Below, piece by piece: positions 44,228-54,110 of a stretch of DNA of 64,000 nt. Every line of letters begins with the position of its first letter. Within the stretch, counting starts at the first letter, position 1. The stretch covers positions 310,001 through 374,000 of the forward strand of contig NZ_JANKBI010000003.1 of assembly GCF_024622195.1 (NCBI RefSeq), given 5' to 3'. Below the pieces are notes generated by a model. It made no database searches, had not been told where the DNA came from, and worked only from the letters and a program-made list of their open reading frames with translations. The translations under genes and the position numbers were made by a program. The stretch comes from Murimonas intestini. Lineage in GTDB: Bacteria > Bacillota > Clostridia > Lachnospirales > Lachnospiraceae.

Positions 44228-44824
44228 ATGACAGTGGATTTTAAAACAAGCCAGACAAAGGATAATCTGATGCGTGCATTCGCAGGAGAGAGCCAGGCCA
44301 GAAACAGATACACATTTGCAGCATCTCAGGCCAAAAAAGAAAAACTTCAGGTGATTGAAGCAGTATTTCGTTTTACTGCTGATCAGGAGCGTCAGCATGC
44401 AAGGGTTTTTTACAGTTACTTAAAGGAACTTGCAGGACAGACAATTACCGTGGACGGCGGATATCCGGTAGACATTTATCCTGATGTGAAAGACCTGTTA
44501 AGGGCAGCACAGCACAATGAATACGAAGAGCATGATGATGTCTACAAGAAATTTGGTGAAGTGGCTAAGGAAGAAGGATTCCATAAAGTTGCGGGCGCCT
44601 TTCATATGATTGCTGAAATTGAAAAGACTCACGGGGACCGCTTTAAAAAATTTGCTGATTATATGGATGAGAATAAGCTGTTTGTCTCTGACGTGGAGGA
44701 AGGCTGGATGTGCCTGGAGTGCGGTTTTATATACCAGGGCAAGGAAGCGCCGGAAAAATGCCCTGTCTGCAGCCATGACCAAGGATATTTTATCAGGCTT
44801 TCGCTGGCCCCCTACCAGGACTAA
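44228..44824 (+). CDS. rbr: rubrerythrin
   Basis: 198 residues from the ATG at 44228 with GGAAAGGAAG upstream; the frame extends back to 44039 through the tRNA gene, which cannot be coding. The diiron four-helix bundle shows AFAGESQARNRY, FTADQERQHARVF and IAEIEKTHGDRF. A C-terminal rubredoxin-type iron site has CLECG and CPVC. The protein reduces hydrogen peroxide in the cytosol, a normal oxygen defence of anaerobes. It stands alone. Confidence 0.95.
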   Translation: MTVDFKTSQTKDNLMRAFAGESQARNRYTFAASQAKKEKLQVIEAVFRFTADQERQHARVFYSYLKELAGQTITVDGGYPVDIYPDVKDLLRAAQHNEYEEHDDVYKKFGEVAKEEGFHKVAGAFHMIAEIEKTHGDRFKKFADYMDENKLFVSDVEEGWMCLECGFIYQGKEAPEKCPVCSHDQGYFIRLSLAPYQD

Positions 44825-44908
44825 TCATTTAACAGAGACATGCCAGCCTGCATACAGTATGATAATGAATTTCACTGCCTGAATTGTTTCAGGGGGCGGG
44901 TGTGGGAT

Positions 44909-45823
44909 ATGAAGATAAAAGCCGGACCTGAAAATGATAGCCGGAAAATTGCCATGAGGGTATCAACAGTAAGCATTGCCGGGAATGTTATCCTGTCACT
45001 GTTTAAATTATTCGCAGGGGTAGCGGCAAATTCCGGCGCCATGGTCTCAGATGCAGTCCACTCGGCATCTGATGTATTCAGCACTGTTATCGTGATGATC
45101 GGTATCAAATTTGCGAATAAAGCATCAGATAAAGAGCATCAGTACGGGCATGAGCGGATGGAATGTGTGGCTGCGGTCATACTCGCTGTGATCCTGTTTG
45201 GAACAGGACTGGGAATAGGGTACCGGGGAGCAGTTAAGATCTTTTACGATACGGGCAAAGAGCTTGCAGTTCCGGGAACACTTGCCCTTGCTGCGGCAGT
45301 CATATCTATAGCTGTCAAAGAAGCCATGTACTGGTATACAAGGGCTGCGGCGAAAAAGATCCGCTCCGGAGCACTGCTGGCGGATGCATGGCATCACAGG
45401 TCAGATGCCCTGTCCTCCGTCGGAAGCTTTGCGGGCATCTTCGGGGCGAGGCTGGGATATCCTGTGCTGGACCCTGCAGCAAGTATTGTCATCTGTGTAT
45501 TCATCCTGAAAGCAGCGTGCGGCATATTTGCAGATGCGATCGGGAAGATGACAGACAAAGCCTGTGATGATGAAATTGTGGAGGAAATCAGGGATGTTAT
45601 CCTCTCACAGAGCGGAGTGCTTGGGATAGACCAGCTGAAGACGCGCCTTTTTGGCGCCAGGATCTATGTGGATGTGGAGATCAGAGCAGACGGCAATGAG
45701 ACACTGAAGAGGGCGCATGAGACAGCTGAGAAGGTACATGGCGCCATTGAAGAACATTTTCCGGATGTCAAACACTGTATGGTACATGTAAATCCTGAAG
45801 AAAACCATGCTCAGGACAGATGA
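44909..45823 (+). CDS. cation diffusion facilitator (CDF) transporter
   Basis: 304 residues from the ATG at 44909, which has a G-rich site before it; an ATG at 44840 in frame would add 23 unusual residues with two Cys. Six membrane segments; the metal sites read SDAVHSASDVF (TM2) and LADAWHHRSDALSS (TM5). The C-terminal cytosolic domain (about 210-300) ends in HCMVHVNPEEN. It exports Zn2+, Mn2+ or Fe2+ against protons. It follows rubrerythrin by 84 bases. Confidence 0.9.
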   Translation: MKIKAGPENDSRKIAMRVSTVSIAGNVILSLFKLFAGVAANSGAMVSDAVHSASDVFSTVIVMIGIKFANKASDKEHQYGHERMECVAAVILAVILFGTGLGIGYRGAVKIFYDTGKELAVPGTLALAAAVISIAVKEAMYWYTRAAAKKIRSGALLADAWHHRSDALSSVGSFAGIFGARLGYPVLDPAASIVICVFILKAACGIFADAIGKMTDKACDDEIVEEIRDVILSQSGVLGIDQLKTRLFGARIYVDVEIRADGNETLKRAHETAEKVHGAIEEHFPDVKHCMVHVNPEENHAQDR

Positions 45824-45894
45824 AGAGGGATGGGGGAAGTACGTCTCCTGCGGAGTGCGGGAACTATTATCACAAATGATCTAAAAAAACAATT

Positions 45895-45934
45895 AACAGC
45901 TTCTGGGAGAATTAGCCTTTTCAGAAGCTGTTTT
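45895..45934 (+). terminator. terminator after the CDF gene
   Basis: 11-bp stem AACAGCTTCTG (45895-45905) with CAGAAGCTGTT (45922-45932), then T4. Confidence 0.8.
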
Positions 45935-46026
45935 ATATGTTATACTAATTGATGATTAACGGGAAAAAGTGAAAATGTACGCGATACACGGACATCAAAC
46001 AGGCCTTTGAAGACAGGGGGCAGAGA

Positions 46027-46719
46027 ATGGATATCAGACAGAAGATGGATTGTAAAACAGCACAGCAGATGATTACTTCTTATATAAAGAGGGAGCTGAC
46101 AGACAGAGAGCTGGAGGGCTTCATAGAGCATATCCGGGAATGCAAGGAATGCTATGAAGAGCTTGAGATATATTTCACGATCCACTTTGCCCTGCAAAAG
46201 CTGGATGAGGATAAAAATGTCTCCTATAATATACAGAAGATGCTGAAAGATGATCTGAAAGCATCGGAGCGCAGGGTACACCGCAGGAGGGTGGCCAGAT
46301 ATTATAAATATGCGCTTGTCATCCTGGCACAGTCGGTCCTGATCCTGGCGCTTCTGACCAGGCTCCAGTACTGGGGTGAGGGATCTATGAAGAAAACTAC
46401 TGTATATTCGCTTTTTCACGGAGGCCCGGGTGAGATAGAACAGCCTGTGCCGGAGACAAGGAAGCAGACTGAAAAAGAGACAGAGAAAGCTGCGGAGGAG
46501 ACGCAGATACAGGCTGAGACGGAGAGACAGACGGAGAAACGCACAGAAGCTGTAAAAAAGACAGAAAAGATGATAGAGAAAGAAACTCAGACAGGTTTAA
46601 ATGAAGACAAGCCGGCAGCAGCACAAAACAGCATAGAGAGCATAAAGCCGGAGGAGTCATCCATAATATATGAAAAGCCAAGGAAACAGCCTGGAAGCAG
46701 GCCCGTTTCAGGAAATTGA
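46027..46719 (+). CDS. anti-sigma-factor-like membrane protein with zinc finger
   Basis: 230 residues. The N-terminus has Cys9 and the ZAS pattern HIRECKEC (His35, Cys39, Cys42), as in zinc-binding anti-sigma factors. One membrane helix lies at about 93-112. The outside part has a low-complexity stretch of repeated Glu, Thr, Lys and Gln (about 145-195), then a Pro/Ser-rich end. No sigma factor gene is beside it; it leads straight into polA (3-base gap). A role in envelope signalling is inferred from the zinc finger and topology only. Confidence 0.65.
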   Translation: MDIRQKMDCKTAQQMITSYIKRELTDRELEGFIEHIRECKECYEELEIYFTIHFALQKLDEDKNVSYNIQKMLKDDLKASERRVHRRRVARYYKYALVILAQSVLILALLTRLQYWGEGSMKKTTVYSLFHGGPGEIEQPVPETRKQTEKETEKAAEETQIQAETERQTEKRTEAVKKTEKMIEKETQTGLNEDKPAAAQNSIESIKPEESSIIYEKPRKQPGSRPVSGN

Positions 46720-46722
46720 GTC

Positions 46723-49383
46723 ATGACCAGAAAAAGTGAGGAGACAGCAGCAGGAAATATGAGTGAAAAGATAGTATTGATTGATGGACACAGTATATTA
46801 AACAGGGCATTCTATGGAATTCCGGATCTTACTAACGGGGAAGGGCTGCATACAAATGCCGTATACGGATTTTTGAATATTATGTTCAAGATCCTGGATG
46901 AGGAGAAGGCACAGTATCTGGCAGTAGCTTTTGATCTTAAAGCCCCTACCTTCAGGCACAAGATGTTTGAAGCGTATAAGGGGACGAGAAAGCCCATGCC
47001 TGAGGAACTTCACCAGCAGGTACCTGTGATGAAAGAGATGCTGACAGCCATGAAGGTACCTCTGCTTATGAAGGAGGGATACGAAGCTGATGACCTGCTG
47101 GGCACCGTGGCAAAGCGCGCGGAAGCAGAAGGCCTGGATGTCTCCATCGTGTCAGGGGACAGGGATCTTCTGCAGCTGGCTACTGATAAGACTAAAATAC
47201 GGATACCCAAGACAAAACGCACAGGAACGGAAATCGAGGATTACAATGCGGTGGAGGTCAAAGAGAAATATCTGGTGACCCCTAAAGAGTTTATAGATGT
47301 AAAAGCCCTTATGGGAGATGCCTCAGATAATATACCGGGAATACCTGGCGTGGGAGAAAAGACGGCTACAAAGATCATAGCAGAGTACGGTTCTATTGAG
47401 AATGCTTACGGACATCTGGAGGAGATCAAGCCGAATAAGGCAAGAGAGTCACTAAGAGAACATTATGATATGGCACAGCTCTCCAAGACACTGGCAGCCA
47501 TCGATACGGACAGCCCTGTGGAGTTTTCGCTTGAGGAGGCCAGACTGGGGGATCTTTACACAGAGGAAGCATTTGAGCTGTGCAAGAGACTGGAATTTAA
47601 AAACCTGCTGGCCAGATTTAACTGTGACGGCCCAAAGAACAGCGTGTCAGGTCATTTTAAGAAAATAACAGACACAGCAGCAGCTGATGAAATATTTGAA
47701 AGTGCACTAAATGCTGATATCCTGGGATTCCAGCTCCTGATCTGGCAGAAGCAGATTCAGGGCCTGGCAGTCTGTTATGGGGAAGAAGATATTTATTACC
47801 TTCCTGTACAGGGGGCCATGACGGCAGAGTATCTGACAGGCAGGCTGGAGCAGGCGGCAGGCAGTGCAAAAATGTCAGGCACTATAAATCTGAAGGAGGA
47901 GCTGTCCTTCATCAGGATCCCTGACAGGAAAAGAGTGGTTGATGAGGCCATTGCCGCATATCTGATCAATCCCCTTAAGGATACTTACACTTATGATGAT
48001 CTGGCGAAAGAATACCTGCAGATGATAGTGCCTTCCAGGATGGAACTGCTGGCTAAGGGCGGTTATGATCCGGAAAGGGAGGAGACTGCCGCATGCGCAG
48101 GGTATATGGCATATGTGGCTTTTGCCTGTGCGATTCCTGTCCAGGACAGATTAAAAGAGCTTGATATGTTCAAATTGTTTACAGACATAGAAATGCCTCT
48201 TGTGTATACCCTTTACGACATGGAAAAGGCCGGAATCATGGTAAATGCGGAGGAACTGAAGGCATATGGAGACAAGCTGACAGGCAGGATCGGCGAGCTG
48301 GAGGAGAGTATCTGGGCGCAGGCCGGGGAAAAATTCAATATTAATTCCCCCAAGCAGCTGGGAGTTATTTTATTTGAGAAGCTTAAGCTGCCCGGGGGCA
48401 AGAAGACAAAAAGCGGGTTTTCCACAGCGGCAGACGTGCTGGATAAGCTGGCGGATGAATATCCTATAGTGTCTCTGATATTGGAATACAGGCAGCTTAC
48501 AAAGCTGAAGTCCACTTATGCGGACGGGCTGGCTGTGTATATTACAGAAAACGGCAGGATCCACAGCAGCTTCAACCAGACTATAACTGCCACCGGCCGT
48601 ATCAGCAGCACGGAGCCAAATCTTCAGAATATCCCTGTGAGGATGGAGCTGGGCAGAGAGATCAGGAAGGTATTCATTCCCAGCCCGGGATTTATATTCG
48701 TGGATGCAGACTACTCTCAGATAGAGCTGAGGGTGCTGGCTCATATTTCAGGGGACAAGACACTGATCGATGCTTACAGGCAGGCCCAGGACATACACAG
48801 GATCACTGCATCCCAGGTGTTCCATATCCCGTTTGATGAAGTGACTCCTCTTCAGAGAAGGAATGCCAAGGCGGTAAATTTTGGTATAGTTTACGGCATC
48901 AGCTCTTTTGGCTTGAGCCAGGATCTGAGTATCACAAAGAAAGAGGCTGCTGAATATATAAACAAGTATTTTGAGACATATCCCCGCATTAAGCAGTTTC
49001 TGGATGAAACAGTGGAGAATGCCAAGAAAGAAGGATATGTGACAACTCTGTTTGGCCGCAGGAGGCCGGTGCCGGAACTCTCATCCAGTAATTTCATGCA
49101 GCGTTCCTTCGGTGAACGTGTGGCAATGAATGCGCCTATACAGGGGACGGCGGCTGATATCATCAAGATCGCGATGATCAGGGTAAATGAGCGGATGAAA
49201 AACGAGGGACTCCTCTCCAGGCTGATCCTTCAGGTTCACGATGAACTGCTTGTAGAGGCGGCAGCCGAAGAGGCGGAACATGTAAAAGAAATACTCAGGG
49301 AAGAGATGCAGGGCGCGGCCGACCTGGCTGTCAGGCTGGAAATAGATATGCACACGGGAGCAAACTGGTATGAGGCAAAATAA
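46723..49383 (+). CDS. polA: DNA polymerase I
   Basis: 886 residues (874 if the ATG at 46759 is used). The 5' nuclease domain covers about 13-300 (LIDGHSILNRAFYG, then EADDLLG and SGDRDLLQL). The 3'-5' exonuclease region is degenerate: the DTET-type motif is absent (DILGFQLLIWQ). The polymerase domain has DYSQIELRVLAHISGD, RRNAKAVNFGIVYG and LQVHDELLVE. It fills gaps in repair and Okazaki fragment joining. It overlaps coaE by 14 bases, so polA-coaE-yycJ form an operon. Confidence 0.96.
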   Translation: MTRKSEETAAGNMSEKIVLIDGHSILNRAFYGIPDLTNGEGLHTNAVYGFLNIMFKILDEEKAQYLAVAFDLKAPTFRHKMFEAYKGTRKPMPEELHQQVPVMKEMLTAMKVPLLMKEGYEADDLLGTVAKRAEAEGLDVSIVSGDRDLLQLATDKTKIRIPKTKRTGTEIEDYNAVEVKEKYLVTPKEFIDVKALMGDASDNIPGIPGVGEKTATKIIAEYGSIENAYGHLEEIKPNKARESLREHYDMAQLSKTLAAIDTDSPVEFSLEEARLGDLYTEEAFELCKRLEFKNLLARFNCDGPKNSVSGHFKKITDTAAADEIFESALNADILGFQLLIWQKQIQGLAVCYGEEDIYYLPVQGAMTAEYLTGRLEQAAGSAKMSGTINLKEELSFIRIPDRKRVVDEAIAAYLINPLKDTYTYDDLAKEYLQMIVPSRMELLAKGGYDPEREETAACAGYMAYVAFACAIPVQDRLKELDMFKLFTDIEMPLVYTLYDMEKAGIMVNAEELKAYGDKLTGRIGELEESIWAQAGEKFNINSPKQLGVILFEKLKLPGGKKTKSGFSTAADVLDKLADEYPIVSLILEYRQLTKLKSTYADGLAVYITENGRIHSSFNQTITATGRISSTEPNLQNIPVRMELGREIRKVFIPSPGFIFVDADYSQIELRVLAHISGDKTLIDAYRQAQDIHRITASQVFHIPFDEVTPLQRRNAKAVNFGIVYGISSFGLSQDLSITKKEAAEYINKYFETYPRIKQFLDETVENAKKEGYVTTLFGRRRPVPELSSSNFMQRSFGERVAMNAPIQGTAADIIKIAMIRVNERMKNEGLLSRLILQVHDELLVEAAAEEAEHVKEILREEMQGAADLAVRLEIDMHTGANWYEAK

Positions 49384-49990
49384 GATAAAGGTACTTGGAA
49401 TAACAGGGGGAATCGGCACAGGCAAAAGCACTGTGCTGGATTACATAGGCAAGATGTACCATGCAAGGGTCATCCAGGCGGACCAGGCGGCTCACCTGCT
49501 GATGGAACCGGGGCAGGTCTGTTATTATAAAATTGTGGAGAGCTTCGGGAGCGGCATACTCCGGGGTGACCAGAAGATAGACAGGGAAAAGATGGCAGCA
49601 GTCGTATTTTCCGACAAAGAAAAACTTAAGAGGCTTAACCAGATAGTCCATCCGGCTGTAAAGGAATATATAATCGCCGAGATCAAAAGAGAGCGCGGGA
49701 ACGGAACTGTTCCGTTTATAGTGCTGGAGGCAGCGCTTCTTATTGAAGACCATTATGAGAGTATTTGTGATGAATTCTGGTATGTCTACGCAGATGAGGA
49801 CGTGAGGAGGCAGCGCCTGATGCAGTATAGAGGATATACGGCTGAGAAGGTAAAGCAGGTCATGAAAAACCAGCTGCGTGAAAATGTATTCCGGCAGCAT
49901 TGTCAATTTGTGATTGACAACAGCAGCAATATTGTAGAAAATACATATGAACAAATTGACAGGGGACTGATAGAACATGAATTTTTGTAG
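49370..49990 (+). CDS. coaE: dephospho-CoA kinase
   Basis: 206 residues. P-loop GITGGIGTGKST near residue 9, QADQAAH, and IVHPAVKEYI in the lid region. It phosphorylates dephospho-CoA in the last step of CoA synthesis. It starts inside polA and overlaps the next gene by 14 bases, an arrangement frequent in Firmicutes. Confidence 0.95.
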   Translation: MRQNKIKVLGITGGIGTGKSTVLDYIGKMYHARVIQADQAAHLLMEPGQVCYYKIVESFGSGILRGDQKIDREKMAAVVFSDKEKLKRLNQIVHPAVKEYIIAEIKRERGNGTVPFIVLEAALLIEDHYESICDEFWYVYADEDVRRQRLMQYRGYTAEKVKQVMKNQLRENVFRQHCQFVIDNSSNIVENTYEQIDRGLIEHEFL

Positions 49991-50774
49991 TATAACCAGC
50001 GGCAGCAGCGGTAACTGTATTTACGTGGGCTCGGAAAAGACGAGCCTGCTCATTGATGCGGGCGTAAGCGGCAAGCGGATCGAGGCAGGGCTTAATGCAA
50101 TTGACAGGACTTCTAAGGAGATAGACGGTATTCTGATAACACATGAGCATTCAGACCATATAAAAGGGCTGGGCGTGCTGGCCAGAAAGTATAATATCCC
50201 GATCTACGCCACACAAGGGACGATAGCTGCCATTAAATCCATCAGCTCACTGGGCAGGATAGATGAACAGCTCTACTGTCCCATCGAGGCTGATCAGACT
50301 TTTGACATCTCTGACTTAAGGATCTCGCCATTTGCAATATCACATGACGCTGCACAGCCTGTTGCATACAGGGTGGAGCACGGCGGTTCAGCGGTCGGCG
50401 TGGCGACGGATTTGGGGGTCTACAATGACTATACAGTGGAGCATTTAAGAAATCTGGATGCAGTGCTCATTGAGGCGAACCACGATATTAATATGCTGCA
50501 GGTGGGAAGTTATCCATATCCCTTAAAGCAGCGTATCCTGGGGAACCGGGGTCATCTCTCGAATGAGAACGCAGGCAGGCTTTTGTGCGAGATCCTGCAC
50601 GACAGGCTGAAGACTGTATTCCTCGGGCATCTGAGCAAGGAGAATAACTATGAAGAGCTGGCCTATGAGACCGTGTGCGCTGAAGTGACATTGGGTGATA
50701 ATCCATACAGGGCAAATGATTTTCCAATCATGGTGGCAAAGCGGGACTGCAATTCACCTATGGTGGCAGTATAA
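49977..50774 (+). CDS. MBL-fold metallo-hydrolase (YycJ/WalJ-like)
   Basis: 265 residues. The metal motif HEHSDH is near residue 56; further ligands are in ISHDA and VATDLG, and LGHLSKENN near the end. The text FCSITSGSSGNCIYVGS at the N-terminus is typical of YycJ/WalJ, 5'-3' DNA exonucleases linked to mismatch repair or cell-wall signalling. It lies behind polA and coaE. Confidence 0.9.
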   Translation: MNFCSITSGSSGNCIYVGSEKTSLLIDAGVSGKRIEAGLNAIDRTSKEIDGILITHEHSDHIKGLGVLARKYNIPIYATQGTIAAIKSISSLGRIDEQLYCPIEADQTFDISDLRISPFAISHDAAQPVAYRVEHGGSAVGVATDLGVYNDYTVEHLRNLDAVLIEANHDINMLQVGSYPYPLKQRILGNRGHLSNENAGRLLCEILHDRLKTVFLGHLSKENNYEELAYETVCAEVTLGDNPYRANDFPIMVAKRDCNSPMVAV

Positions 50775-50815
50775 GCAATACATAATATAAATTCCAGAAT
50801 AAAAAGGAGAAAGCT

Positions 50816-51088
50816 ATGAAGAAAACAATCATCACAGTAGTAGGAAAAGACACAGTTGGAATTATTGGAAGAGTGTGTACATATCTGGCAGAGAATAATG
50901 TCAATATTCTTGATATCTCCCAGACGATCGTACAGGGATACTTTAATATGATGATGATCACGGACACTAACAGCTCCAAAAAAGAATTCGGTGACCTTGC
51001 AAAGGCGCTGGAACAGCTGGGTGAGGAGATCGGTGTTTCTATCCGCTGCCAGCATGAGGATATCTTCAACAAGATGCACCGCATCTGA
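50816..51088 (+). CDS. ACT domain protein (UPF0237)
   Basis: 90 residues, a single ACT domain (IITVVGKDTVGIIGRVCTYL). AAAGGAG precedes the ATG. These proteins regularly stand before DUF711 genes, as here (51 bases apart). They are expected to bind an amino acid; their target is unknown. Confidence 0.9.
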   Translation: MKKTIITVVGKDTVGIIGRVCTYLAENNVNILDISQTIVQGYFNMMMITDTNSSKKEFGDLAKALEQLGEEIGVSIRCQHEDIFNKMHRI

Positions 51089-51139
51089 TCAGGAATCAAA
51101 GAAGCATAGAATACGAGAAGCAGAAAGGAAACATCTATC

Positions 51140-52504
51140 ATGATAAACATGTTTGAAGTCAATGAGACGAATAAGATGATCACCCAGGAGAATCTGGATG
51201 TCCGCACGATCACCCTGGGCATCAGCCTTCTGGATTGTGCAGATTCAGACCTGGAAAAGGTTGCAAAAAAAATCTATGATAAAATCACCACTGTTGCTAA
51301 GGACCTGGTGAAGACAGGTCAGGAGATAGAGAGAGAATACGGGATTCCGATTGTTAACAAGAGGATATCTGTTACTCCAATTGCTCTGGTGGGCGGCAGT
51401 GCCTGCAAGACACCGGAGGATTACGTAGTCCTGGCGAAGACCCTTGACCGGGCGGCAAAGGAAGTGGGTGTTAACTTTATCGGCGGATACTCAGCTCTGG
51501 TTTCAAAAGGGATGACAAAAAGTGATGAAAACCTTATCCGTTCTATCCCTCAGGCTCTGGCATGCACTGAGAGGGTCTGCAGTTCCGTGAATCTGGGATC
51601 CACAAAATGCGGGATCAATATGGACGCTGTCAGGCTTATGGGAGACATCATCCTTGAGACAGCTGAATATACAAAAGAAAATGATTCTCTGGGATGCGCC
51701 AAGCTTGTAGTGTTCTGCAATGCACCTGATGACAACCCCTTCATGGCGGGGGCCTTCCACGGGGTTACAGAAGCTGATGCTATTATAAATGTGGGAGTCA
51801 GCGGACCGGGAGTGGTAAAGACGGCCCTGGAACAGGTCAGAGGAGAGAGCTTTGAAGTGCTCTGCGAGACGATAAAAAAGACTGCGTTTAAGGTAACACG
51901 TGTGGGACAGCTGGTGGCGCAGGAAGCTTCCAAAAGGCTGGGTATCCCCTTCGGTATCCTGGATCTGTCCCTGGCGCCAACGCCGGCTATAGGAGACAGT
52001 GTGGCAGACATCTTATGCGAAATAGGCCTGGAGTTTGCCGGAGCGCCTGGAACCACAGCTGCGCTGGCACTGCTTAATGACCAGGTGAAGAAAGGCGGAG
52101 TCATGGCGTCTTCCTACGTGGGAGGCTTGAGCGGCGCTTTCATTCCTGTCAGCGAGGATCAGGGCATGATCGATGCTGTTCAGGCAGGAGCGCTCAGTCT
52201 GGAGAAACTGGAAGCCATGACATGTGTCTGCTCAGTGGGACTTGATATGATCGCGATACCTGGCAGCACAAAGGCAACTACCATCTCAGGCATTATTGCA
52301 GATGAGATGGCTATCGGTATGGTGAATCAGAAGACTACGGCTGTCCGCCTGATCCCTGTTATCGGCAAGGATGTGGGAGAGATCGTACAGTTCGGCGGAC
52401 TTCTGGGATATGCGCCCATCATGCCGGTGAACCAGTATTCCTGTGATGCATTTGTAAACAGAACGGGAAGGATACCGGCGCCTATACACAGCTTTAAGAA
52501 TTAA
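51140..52504 (+). CDS. PFL family protein (UPF0210/DUF711)
   Basis: 454 residues, soluble, with a glycyl-radical-enzyme-like barrel fold. Motifs DVRTITLGISLLDC, GGYSALVSKGMTKSD, GISGIIADEMAIG-like ISGIIADEMAIGMVN and C-terminal APIMPVNQYSCDAFV. Length is normal for the family. Function is unknown. It almost always goes with an ACT protein, probably its allosteric partner. AGAAAGGAAA stands before the ATG. Confidence 0.9.
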   Translation: MINMFEVNETNKMITQENLDVRTITLGISLLDCADSDLEKVAKKIYDKITTVAKDLVKTGQEIEREYGIPIVNKRISVTPIALVGGSACKTPEDYVVLAKTLDRAAKEVGVNFIGGYSALVSKGMTKSDENLIRSIPQALACTERVCSSVNLGSTKCGINMDAVRLMGDIILETAEYTKENDSLGCAKLVVFCNAPDDNPFMAGAFHGVTEADAIINVGVSGPGVVKTALEQVRGESFEVLCETIKKTAFKVTRVGQLVAQEASKRLGIPFGILDLSLAPTPAIGDSVADILCEIGLEFAGAPGTTAALALLNDQVKKGGVMASSYVGGLSGAFIPVSEDQGMIDAVQAGALSLEKLEAMTCVCSVGLDMIAIPGSTKATTISGIIADEMAIGMVNQKTTAVRLIPVIGKDVGEIVQFGGLLGYAPIMPVNQYSCDAFVNRTGRIPAPIHSFKN

Positions 52505-52511
52505 AAATATG

Positions 52512-52548
52512 GCCCGGCCTTCTGGGAGAATTCCCGGAGAGCCGGGCT
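52512..52548. terminator. convergent terminator between the DUF711 gene and tmcAL
   Basis: GCCCGGC(C)TTCTGGGAG pairs with the reverse arm CCCGGAGAGCCGGGC around AATT; ATTTTC follows on the plus strand and ATATTTTT on the minus. Confidence 0.75.
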
Positions 52549-52552
52549 ATTT

Positions 52553-53815
52553 TCACACAATAACAGGCGATATCCTGTACTCATTATAAATATGCCCGGG
52601 ACTCTTTGCCTGGCAGATACAGTGGTATATCTCAGATGCCCTGATATCTTTCTGAAGCATCTGCAGGCCGTGGTCATGCAGCTGGGAAGCTGCATCTGCG
52701 ACTTTTGTGATCAGAGGCAGGTTTCCTGATGTCTTGATCTCCCTCAGAAGAGGTGAGGCGCTTTTTTTAAAGCCAAGGATGCGGGCATAGGGAACCTCAA
52801 AAGTGAGGCCATCCCGTCTGATATCTGATGTGCGGATATCCAGAAGGAGATGGAGGAGGCAGCGCCTGACTCTTGTGAGAGTTACCTGCTTTGTTTTCAG
52901 CAGTGACAGAAATTCTGCGTAACCAGTATATTCAGGAAGCAGATTCATGATCCTGCGGGCCAGATCAGGCGTCATATCCAGGAAAGGCATCAGGTCATCA
53001 GGTGAGGAGGCCTGCAGAAGCCTGTAATGAATGATCTGTGAGAAGTCTTCCTCAGATACCAGCCTCCCTGCGCTGTACAGCTTTCTGAGCAGGGAAAGTG
53101 AGCAGTCAGGGAGCTGGGAAGATAAGTTGTCAGGGAAAACGTCACTTACTGCGAGCGCATTCCTGACTGCTGAAGCTGAAGCAAAAGCAGCGGTGTCCCC
53201 GGCGCCGGAGGGAAGCTGAAGATTATGATAGCCGCTGCCCTTGCGGGGGATGGTGACAGGCTGTATCCTGCTGTTGTTTGCCAGCAGAGCTCTGCAGTAT
53301 TCCGCCCCCAGTATATTATTTGGTGAATCAAGTATTTTTGAGGATAATGAAGATTCGGATGAAAGGCAGGCTGACAGAGCTTCCTTCCTGGCGGCGGGAA
53401 AGGTCATCCCTTCCTTCTGGGCTTTTCTGAGGGCTGCCCGGTAGACAGGGGGCTCCTTAAGAAGGATAGAGGCACACTCCATAAGAGCTGATGCATCCCC
53501 GCATTCACTGCCAAAGGACAGGAAATCAATGACGCCCAGGCCGTCCAGCAAAGCCAGGGCTCCGCCTGCAAAGTATTCGGCAGATGCACATGAGAAGCAG
53601 GCGGGCAGTTCCAGAACAAGGTCTGCGCCGCCGCATAAGGCCATCCTGGTCCTTGTATATTTATCGGCAAGCGCAGGGCCTCCGCGCTGCACGAAGTCTC
53701 CGCTCATGACAACCACAACATATCCGGCTCCTGTAAGGCGTCTGGATTCCCGTATATGATAGAGGTGGCCATTGTGGAATGGGTTATATTCTGCTATGAT
53801 ACCGACTGTTTTCAT
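52553..53815 (-). CDS. tmcAL: tRNA(Met) cytidine acetate ligase (TmcAL/YlbM)
   Basis: 420 residues from the ATG at 53815 with GGAG 8 bases before; the frame goes back to 53827. A nucleotidyltransferase N-terminus shows the HxGH-type motif AEYNPFHNGHLYHI and VVVMSGDFVQRGGPAL. In Bacillus this enzyme makes N4-acetylcytidine at the wobble base of elongator tRNA-Met from acetate and ATP. It is divergent from pta, an acetate-forming gene, which is usual in this group. Confidence 0.92.
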   Translation of the reverse strand: MKTVGIIAEYNPFHNGHLYHIRESRRLTGAGYVVVVMSGDFVQRGGPALADKYTRTRMALCGGADLVLELPACFSCASAEYFAGGALALLDGLGVIDFLSFGSECGDASALMECASILLKEPPVYRAALRKAQKEGMTFPAARKEALSACLSSESSLSSKILDSPNNILGAEYCRALLANNSRIQPVTIPRKGSGYHNLQLPSGAGDTAAFASASAVRNALAVSDVFPDNLSSQLPDCSLSLLRKLYSAGRLVSEEDFSQIIHYRLLQASSPDDLMPFLDMTPDLARRIMNLLPEYTGYAEFLSLLKTKQVTLTRVRRCLLHLLLDIRTSDIRRDGLTFEVPYARILGFKKSASPLLREIKTSGNLPLITKVADAASQLHDHGLQMLQKDIRASEIYHCICQAKSPGHIYNEYRISPVIV

Positions 53816-54011
53816 TTTAGGCTCCATTTCTTAATTTAATCATTATAATTATAGCCCAGAAAGGGCTGCGTGTACATCAAAAGATACAAGTGGGGAGGTT
53901 GAAATTCCCAGTTGATAGGGCTATAATAAATCTGAAAATATAACTGGTTAGTACAAAAACTGCATGCAGACGGCAGGATGGGATGAAAAGTTTGTTAAAA
54001 TTTTAATTATA

Positions 54012-54040
54012 TTGTTAAGATTTCACCTATCATGTATAAT
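54012..54040 (+). promoter_or_regulatory. promoter of pta-ackA
   Basis: TTGTTA (54012-54017), 17-base spacer, TATAAT (54035-54040). The rest of the 295-base gap after tmcAL (53816-54110) shows no other clear element apart from direct GTAAC repeats at 54046 and 54081. Confidence 0.75.
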
Positions 54041-54110
54041 AGAAAGTAACTATCCAGACACTGAACAGTTATAACAAAAAGTAACGTTAACACGAAAGGA
54101 GTCAGAAATC

